From Clostridia bacterium (GTDB lineage: Bacteria > Bacillota > Clostridia > UMGS1883): a DNA stretch of 11,515 bases. Each line of letters begins with the position of its first letter. Position 1 is the stretch's first letter. The position numbers and the translations under genes were made by a program. The stretch covers positions 1 to 11,515 of the forward strand of contig JAJQCX010000183.1 in assembly GCA_021202495.1 (NCBI GenBank), read 5' to 3'. The notes beneath the pieces were generated by a model. It ran no database searches and was not told the origin of the DNA. It saw only the letters and a list, made by a program, of their open reading frames with translations. This document shows positions 6,998-11,515 of the stretch, in pieces.

Positions 6998-7020
6998 ATG
7001 CTACTATTTTATAGGAGCAT
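6998..7020. promoter_or_regulatory. Imperfect palindrome over the -10 and start of the 233-aa gene
   Basis: ATGCT (6998-7002) mirrors AGCAT (7016-7020), and the inner CTA mirrors TAG, with one mismatched pair between them and a five-base centre. It covers the -10 hexamer and the predicted start site, a position where a bound repressor would block transcription. No protein can be named. Confidence 0.35.
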
Positions 7021-7034
7021 AGGGATTCTGTCAA
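7006..7034 (-). promoter_or_regulatory. Sigma-A-type promoter of the 233-aa secreted protein
   Basis: Read on the minus strand, a perfect TTGACA (7029-7034) is separated by 17 bases from TAAAAT (7006-7011). Transcription would start near 6999, about 26 bases before the start codon. The gene is therefore expressed independently of the larger upstream minus-strand gene. Confidence 0.85.
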
Positions 7035-7055
7035 CTGAAAATTATATGAACATTA

Positions 7056-7089
7056 TTAAAACACCGCGTCAATTTCTCAACGCGGTGTT
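7056..7089 (-). terminator. Terminator after the large SLH gene
   Basis: On the minus strand AACACCGCGT (7080-7089) pairs perfectly with ACGCGGTGTT (7060-7069) around a ten-base loop, then runs TTAATAA. It lies ten bases past the stop codon at 7099. The stem is strong but the U-run is short, so termination may be incomplete. Confidence 0.75.
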
Positions 7090-7098
7090 GCAATTTTA

Positions 7099-10000
7099 TC
7101 ACCAAATTGCTTTATACAATTTGTTCAAGACAACCGCCGCCTGTGCGCGCGTCGCGTTATCCTGCGGCTTAAGCTCCGTCAATGTAAATTCATCGTCCGT
7201 CTTGCTCTCCTCGGAGAAGCCTTCAATGATGCCTTTGTTCACGGCATAGCCCATCGCCTCTTTCGCCCAATCGGAAACATCGTCTCCGTCCGTAAAATCC
7301 GAAAGCTCCGCCACTTCAAATTCCGTCCTCGGTTTTGCGTACTTCCAAATGTTTATAACTATCGCAACCATTTCCTCGCGTGTTATCTCACTTTCGGGGT
7401 TGAATTTTCCGTCCTCAATCATTTCCTCGGGAATAATCGAGTTGTTATACGCCCACTGCACATATCCCGCGTACCAGCTTTCAAGGTCTGTTATTTCGCC
7501 CGTCACCTCGGTTTCGGAATCGGCTCCCAGCATCCTTACGCCCATCGCCACAAATTCCGCACGTGTAACCGTCTCCTCGGGATAGAAGTTTCCGTCAAAC
7601 ATGCCCTGTATGTATCCCCACTGTGCAAGGCTCTTTATGTCGTCCTCCGCCCAGTGCCCGTCGCAGTCCGCAAAATACGGCATTTCAAAATCGACGCTCG
7701 TCGCCGAAACGAGGAAATGGTCAAACGATGCCGTCGACCCTTTCGTCGCAACGCCGAATTTTCCGAGTGAAAGCTCGGGAATGTAATATTCATAGCTCAT
7801 AAGATGATTTCCGCCCACGGCTATCGTCTCATGGTTTCTGTCAAAATCGACAACAATCGTGTAATAGTCATGCGCCTGCTCGGGTATTTCCGCCTCTGCA
7901 ATCGTCGTCTCCTCGCCTGCAACTCTCGCAATCACGCTCAAAACTCCGTCCTGCACCTGATAGCGCATGAAGTTGTCGTCGTCTTGATACTTCGCGATTA
8001 TCGCCGCCGTGCCGTCTGTCATAACCTTCGCCGCAACATAACCGTCCAAAATCGCGCCGCTCGTCGTAAGGCTCATCTTCCAGTCGTCGCCCGAATCATC
8101 CGACTGCGTGTACCACCAGTTGCCCACGCTGCCGTCGGCAATGTTTCCTATCGACCATGTGCCGCTCATTTCCTGCCAGTCATCGCTCTTGGCGCCTTGG
8201 AACAAATCGGCAAACACCTCAACAACCTTGACCGAGCTAAAGCTCATCTGCGCTCCGTCCGCGACAAATACCGCGGTCTTTCCGGTTGGGAAGTCACTGT
8301 CCGTCACCGTCACCGACGCGCTCCTCTGCCCCACCGGCGGCTCGTAAGCCGTCATTTCGGCATAGAACGTTATCGAATCGCCCACAAGCGTCAATGTCAT
8401 CGGAAGAGATTTGCTTGAATTTATCTTGAACGCCTCCGGTATCTCAACCGAACCCAACAGAGTTTCAACTCCGTCCTTAACCTTTGTTATCGAAACCGTC
8501 CTCTCCACGCTGTCAAGCGCGCAGAGATAATAATTATTTTCATCGACATATCTTGCATACATGCCGACCTTGCCGAACGAGCCGCTTTCAATGTCGCGCG
8601 GATTTACCGTCGTATTAACGGTATAATCCTTCCATTCCTCGCCGCCCAATATGAGCGCCGAAACGTCGCCCTCGTTTTCAGCCGTGCCGACCGCGTTGTG
8701 AACGTATTGATATTCCTCAACCTCAAAGTCGCCCACAACCTCAAAGCCCGCAAGCGTGCCGCCCTCAAAGTCGCCCATGTACGGAAGCGATTCCGTGCTC
8801 TTCAAAATGACAGGCCCCGCAACCTCGCTCTCTTCTCCGAGCTTGTCATATACTCTTACCTGTATTTTATACGAATATTCCTTCCCTTCCTCAACGTCGT
8901 AATCCTCATAGTACGCGTTGTAAACGTCCTCAGCTATAAGCTCAAACTCCCCGCCGTCAACGCTCCTGTAAACGTTAAACGCCGTGTATTCAGCTTCATT
9001 TTCCCACCAAACCTCAATCGAATCCGCATAGCCGAACGCGCGGTGAACAACAGCCTGCGGCGCTTCGTAATCGCCGTATGCGATCTCCGCCAGATACATT
9101 GCTCCGCCCTTGAGGTTTTCAAACGTAACTTGCGAATTTTCAACAACCGTTTCAAGCACAACCTCGTCGTTTACATCCTCGCTCATTTCGCGCAATATGA
9201 CATTCGCACCGTCTTGAACCTCAACATTTTTCAAATCAATCGTCACAGACGAGACCTCGTCGGTATCGATGTCGTTTATGAAATGTACGAAATATGTCGA
9301 ATCGCTCTTTGTCGCAAAGAAGTCTTGTCCGCTCGCCGCGTCCTCCGTGTCAAACGTAACTATAAGATTGCCGTTCGTCAGCGTCCTGTTAAACTGGCGA
9401 ATAGCGTAATACATTCTCTCGGGTATCAAATATCTGCTCGTCGCGGTGTCCTTAAAGAACATTTCGCCAAACGAGAAGCGGATAGAGGCATACAGTCCTT
9501 CGAGTGCCTGTGTGCGCATTATCTGAATGTGGCTTATGCAGCCGGGCATTTTGTCGAGCCAATCGAACGAATCGCCCGAAAGCTTCCAGTTAAATTCCGA
9601 GTTTGAAACCTTTTTCGTCTCCGGCTCCGCGTCGTATTTTTCAATTCTCGCCTTAAAATTCTGTATTCTGCTCTTGTGCGCCGCCGTGCCGCCGCCGTAT
9701 GTGTGATAGTCGTAAACGTCTATCGCGGTAGAGCCGTATTCCGCAATCGTGTCCCATGCTCCCGTGTTCCAGCCCGCCAGCGTCGGTCCCCAAGGCTGCG
9801 CGTCCTCAACGTCATATCCCGCCGCCTGAACGCCCGTTCTCCAGCCGTCCGCAAGCGACATACATTCATAAGCATAGAGCTCCCAATCGACAAACTTCTG
9901 CTGTCCGTTTTCCCAGTTGTCGGGCTCATTTCCCATGTTGTAATTTGTCTGTCCGAAATATTTTGCGTATATATACCCTCTCGCAAAGCCGTGTCTCCAC

Positions 10001-11133
10001 GTGTCGCCCCAAAGGTTTTTGTAAAAATACTCCCACTGTTCTTCGGTATATTCCGTCTGCCCCTCTTCCAAGCGCATATACTGCCACCACGGGTTTGACA
10101 CCGGCACAACCGTGATGTCCATTCTCCCCGCCTCAACCATCTGTTCAAGGTAGCTTATATATCCGGGTCTTAACGCCACAAGCTGCTCGTAATAGGCGTC
10201 TATGTAATCCGTCGATAAAATGGGATTGCTCTTTGGATTTTCCTTAACGATGTTTACCGCCGCCTCAAAGCTCTCCTTGTCGTAAACGTCAACGGGAATT
10301 GCCGTTCTCGTCGTGTTGTCTGTCGAAGGCGCTCCGAAATCGCGGTTTACGTTATATAAAATATCTTCAATGTATTTGCTTCTGTTGTCATAACGCGAGG
10401 TCGGCGTCGTGTTGTCGCCGTAAAGCTTGAGCTGCAGCTCCTCCGTCTCTTCGCCGAGCGTCACCGTCACAAGCCCGCTTCCCGCGTCCGAAACTTTTTC
10501 CTCAATTTCAACGCCCTCGGTGTTCGCTATTTCATATATTATGACGTTATCCATGTACTTTTGATTTTCGCTTTCCTCAACGCCTGCGGAAATCGTTATC
10601 TTCGGGTTCACCGCATCGCTCGGCACTTCAAACGTAGCGTCAACCTGCTGAAATTCAAGATTGCCGTTCGCGTCCTTTTCTCTCGTAAAGGAGAAAAGTC
10701 TGCCGTTGTCGTCAAATACCGCCAGATTGACCGAGTTTGTCACCATGTGCGGCGATTCGAGATATACCGTAAAGACATAGCTCTTCCCCGCCTCAAGCGC
10801 AACCTCCTGCTTCACTGTCGCGTATTCCGCGTCTATCCCATCGCTTAAGATAAGGTGCAGCGCCTTTTCGCCGTCCGCCGCATCCGTTGCCGCTTTTCCG
10901 ACATTTGCCTTGCTCATGCCCCACATCGTCCACCCGTCGGGGTTCGGGTCGAGCGAAACGTCGCCCAAATCAAGCTCAAACGACCCGTTTTTCACAAGAT
11001 TGTCGCCGACAATTTCAATCGTCTCCCCGCTCGCGAGCACATATTCCGTCTTTTCCTCCGCAAAAGCCTGCAACGCCGTAAAATACGACGCCGCCATAAC
11101 AAGCGTCAAAATCGCCGCAAAAAACTTCTTCAT
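7099..11133 (-). CDS. Cell-wall-anchored clan GH-A-like glycoside hydrolase, multidomain, with SLH repeats
   Basis: This 1344-residue exported protein probably cleaves a plant or mucosal polysaccharide at the cell surface; the substrate is unknown. In order: a signal peptide (1-25, ending AFA); a jelly-roll carbohydrate-binding module of CBM4/9 type (about 45-203, LVKNGSFEL opening); a TIM barrel (about 235-590); a beta-sandwich (590-685); a fibronectin-III-like domain (690-778); two concanavalin/LamG-like domains (785-970 and 976-1145) that resemble each other; and three SLH repeats (1153-1342, with TRAE, TREE and TRAQ at their ends). In the barrel, MGNEPDNW at 400-407 offers Glu403 as acid/base, DYHTYGG (475-481) fits the strand-6 histidine, and SEFNW at 512-516 offers Glu513 as nucleophile, a clan GH-A pattern. 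I cannot fix the GH family. GGGAGGAG at 11140-11147 is six bases before the start. SLH repeats bind pyruvylated secondary wall polymers in known cases. Confidence 0.88.
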   Translation of the reverse strand: MKKFFAAILTLVMAASYFTALQAFAEEKTEYVLASGETIEIVGDNLVKNGSFELDLGDVSLDPNPDGWTMWGMSKANVGKAATDAADGEKALHLILSDGIDAEYATVKQEVALEAGKSYVFTVYLESPHMVTNSVNLAVFDDNGRLFSFTREKDANGNLEFQQVDATFEVPSDAVNPKITISAGVEESENQKYMDNVIIYEIANTEGVEIEEKVSDAGSGLVTVTLGEETEELQLKLYGDNTTPTSRYDNRSKYIEDILYNVNRDFGAPSTDNTTRTAIPVDVYDKESFEAAVNIVKENPKSNPILSTDYIDAYYEQLVALRPGYISYLEQMVEAGRMDITVVPVSNPWWQYMRLEEGQTEYTEEQWEYFYKNLWGDTWRHGFARGYIYAKYFGQTNYNMGNEPDNWENGQQKFVDWELYAYECMSLADGWRTGVQAAGYDVEDAQPWGPTLAGWNTGAWDTIAEYGSTAIDVYDYHTYGGGTAAHKSRIQNFKARIEKYDAEPETKKVSNSEFNWKLSGDSFDWLDKMPGCISHIQIMRTQALEGLYASIRFSFGEMFFKDTATSRYLIPERMYYAIRQFNRTLTNGNLIVTFDTEDAASGQDFFATKSDSTYFVHFINDIDTDEVSSVTIDLKNVEVQDGANVILREMSEDVNDEVVLETVVENSQVTFENLKGGAMYLAEIAYGDYEAPQAVVHRAFGYADSIEVWWENEAEYTAFNVYRSVDGGEFELIAEDVYNAYYEDYDVEEGKEYSYKIQVRVYDKLGEESEVAGPVILKSTESLPYMGDFEGGTLAGFEVVGDFEVEEYQYVHNAVGTAENEGDVSALILGGEEWKDYTVNTTVNPRDIESGSFGKVGMYARYVDENNYYLCALDSVERTVSITKVKDGVETLLGSVEIPEAFKINSSKSLPMTLTLVGDSITFYAEMTAYEPPVGQRSASVTVTDSDFPTGKTAVFVADGAQMSFSSVKVVEVFADLFQGAKSDDWQEMSGTWSIGNIADGSVGNWWYTQSDDSGDDWKMSLTTSGAILDGYVAAKVMTDGTAAIIAKYQDDDNFMRYQVQDGVLSVIARVAGEETTIAEAEIPEQAHDYYTIVVDFDRNHETIAVGGNHLMSYEYYIPELSLGKFGVATKGSTASFDHFLVSATSVDFEMPYFADCDGHWAEDDIKSLAQWGYIQGMFDGNFYPEETVTRAEFVAMGVRMLGADSETEVTGEITDLESWYAGYVQWAYNNSIIPEEMIEDGKFNPESEITREEMVAIVINIWKYAKPRTEFEVAELSDFTDGDDVSDWAKEAMGYAVNKGIIEGFSEESKTDDEFTLTELKPQDNATRAQAAVVLNKLYKAIW

Positions 11134-11166
11134 TAAAATCTCCTCCCGCTTCTCACATAATATAGT

Positions 11167-11195
11167 ATTTTATCACAAATTCTTCCGCACGTCAA
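11167..11195 (-). promoter_or_regulatory. Promoter of the large SLH gene, extended -10
   Basis: On the minus strand TTGACG (11190-11195), 17 bases and TGA-TAAAAT (-10 at 11167-11172, extended by TGN) predict a start near 11160, about 27 bases before the gene's start codon. The promoter diverges from the + strand one at 11262. Confidence 0.82.
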
Positions 11196-11204
11196 AACAT
11201 TTTT

Positions 11205-11220
11205 TTGTGATATTTCACAA
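11205..11220. promoter_or_regulatory. TTGTGA palindrome upstream of the SLH-gene promoter
   Basis: TTGTGA (11205-11210) and TCACAA (11215-11220) form a perfect six-base inverted repeat with a TATT centre, roughly 53 bases before the predicted start of the large gene. A third copy of the half-site lies inside the promoter spacer (TCACAA at 11173-11178). The position suits an activator or a looping regulator. The half-site spacing is two bases shorter than in the Crp site TGTGA-N6-TCACA, so the protein is not identified. Confidence 0.4.
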
Positions 11221-11261
11221 TTTGTATTCCCAATTTCTCACCTCAAAATTTCAAATTATTG

Positions 11262-11290
11262 TTGCATTTTTCCTCTCATTATGCTAATAT
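11262..11290 (+). promoter_or_regulatory. Strong extended -10 promoter of the edge RNA
   Basis: TTGCAT (11262-11267), 17 bases and TAATAT (11285-11290), preceded by TGC (11282-11284) as an extended -10. Transcription would start at about 11296-11297, exactly at the first base of the long inverted repeat. This coincidence is strong support for a defined RNA. The -35 hexamer and the spacing are the same as in the tyrS promoter. Confidence 0.85.
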
Positions 11291-11331
11291 TAACTTGCGA
11301 CACAATTTAAAATCTTCATGGAGGATAGTAT

Positions 11332-11349
11332 ATGTTTTTACTTCGGTAA
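11332..11349 (+). CDS. Possible five-codon leader peptide MFLLR
   Basis: GGAGG at 11320-11324 stands seven bases before ATG 11332, an ideal spacing. The frame reads Met-Phe-Leu-Leu-Arg and stops at TAA 11347-11349. Both the Shine-Dalgarno and the start codon are buried in the rod of the structured RNA, and the stop falls in the UUCG-hairpin's 3' arm. A ribosome here would open the rod. Chance occurrence cannot be excluded for so short a frame. Confidence 0.4.
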   Translation: MFLLR

Positions 11350-11425
11350 AAACGTATGCTCTGCTTTTCATATACTATCTACCATGAAAAAATTGTGTCG
11401 CAGCAATGAGGGCAGCGTTTTTCGG

Positions 11426-11455
11426 TGCGTTCGCTCTCATGCGGACGCATTTTTT
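11426..11455 (+). terminator. Intrinsic terminator of the edge RNA
   Basis: TGCGTTCGC (11426-11434) pairs with GCGGACGCA (11441-11449), nine pairs with one G-T, around the loop TCTCAT, followed by six T. ATGAGGGC (11406-11413) can instead pair with GCTCTCAT (11433-11440), taking the loop and the top of the stem, so an alternative fold that weakens the terminator is possible. Confidence 0.88.
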
Positions 11456-11515
11456 ATTGGCAGATAAAAAAACGGAAATGAGTTTATGGATTGAAAAATG
11501 CGCCGTGCCATAATG

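Larger units (their letters stand above)
11296..11456 (+). ncRNA. Unassigned structured RNA or attenuator leader
   Basis: The predicted transcript of about 160 bases folds into a long rod and then a terminator. The closing stem TGCGACACAATTT (11296-11308) pairs perfectly with AAATTGTGTCGCA (11390-11402). After an asymmetric bulge (AAAATC against A), TTCATGG (11315-11321) pairs with CCATGAA (11382-11388). After an A/A mismatch, GGATAGTATATG (11323-11334) pairs with 11369-11380, with one G-T pair. The top holds a seven-pair hairpin with a UUCG loop (11335-11352) and 16 single-stranded bases. The SRP GGAA motif, T-box GGUGG and 6S central bubble are all absent, so I assign no known family. A start codon with Shine-Dalgarno lies in the rod (11332), which makes a translation-sensing leader possible. 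It could instead be a free small RNA or a foldback element. Confidence 0.7.

Noticed and set aside
8698..9606. A 302-codon open frame on the + strand opposite the large SLH gene
   Set aside because: It is antisense to a clearly real multidomain protein, has no Shine-Dalgarno site and a repetitive Arg/Val/Ile/Leu-rich product with no domain pattern. It arises from the codon bias of the minus-strand gene. The same holds for the + frames at 7804, 9676 and 10910.
11296..11402. Retron msr-msd RNA, suggested by the terminal inverted repeats
   Set aside because: The interior between the repeats is only about 80 bases and forms one rod, the usual branching-guanosine context after the first repeat is missing, and a terminator directly follows. 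No reverse transcriptase start is visible before the window ends.
11296..11402. Small foldback transposable element (MITE)
   Set aside because: The flanks (TTAACT and GCAATG) show no target-site duplication, and the promoter and terminator placed precisely around it favour a transcript. A genome-wide copy count could reopen this.
11318..11467. A 49-codon frame through the edge RNA, with an internal start at 11384
   Set aside because: Neither start has a Shine-Dalgarno site, and the frame runs through both arms of the rod and the terminator, which already explain the sequence.
11498..11515. A possible partial gene starting at ATG 11498 and running off the window
   Set aside because: Only six codons are visible and the upstream GGA is a weak binding site; nothing supports a protein call.

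Overview
The window looks like a chromosomal segment from a Gram-positive bacterium of the class Clostridia; the family cannot be fixed from sequence alone. The grounds are the asd-dapA-dapB lysine/diaminopimelate cluster, A/G-rich Shine-Dalgarno sites (AAAGGA type) before most genes, a type-1 TyrRS, an EF-P with the PGKGAAF tip followed by a CD1247-type acidic zinc-ribbon protein (a pairing I recall from Clostridia), and a very large surface protein ending in three SLH repeats.

Left part (75-3044, + strand): a compact run asd, dapA, dapB and a 58-residue cysteine-rich protein. The first three convert aspartyl phosphate to tetrahydrodipicolinate, the precursor of meso-diaminopimelate and lysine. 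No promoter can be called confidently in the 74 bases before asd, so transcription may enter from outside the window. Middle part (3079-6181, + strand): tyrS with its own promoter and, overlapping it by 4 bases, a small membrane protein with a degenerate GGDEF-like domain. Then comes efp with its own promoter, followed by the acidic zinc-ribbon protein. A bidirectional-looking terminator at 6217-6247 closes this block.

Right part (6271-11133, - strand): two secreted proteins, each with a promoter close to consensus. The first is a 233-residue beta-rich exported protein with a duplicated C-terminal module. The second is a 1344-residue cell-surface protein: signal peptide, jelly-roll CBM, clan GH-A-like TIM barrel with NEP and SEF glutamates, beta-sandwich, FnIII-like domain, two related concanavalin-like domains and three SLH repeats. 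It is best read as a wall-anchored polysaccharide-degrading enzyme.

The right edge (11134-11515) has no ordinary gene but is the most unexpected part. A near-consensus extended -10 promoter on the + strand (11262-11290) fires into a roughly 160-base transcript. Its first about 107 bases fold into a long rod closed by a perfect 13-bp stem. The rod carries a Shine-Dalgarno plus ATG that opens a five-codon reading frame (MFLLR), and the transcript ends in a strong intrinsic terminator. It is either a free-standing small RNA or a leader-peptide attenuator for a gene beyond the window. I cannot assign it to a known RNA family. Several short GC-rich intergenic hairpins without U-tracts also recur between the + strand genes.
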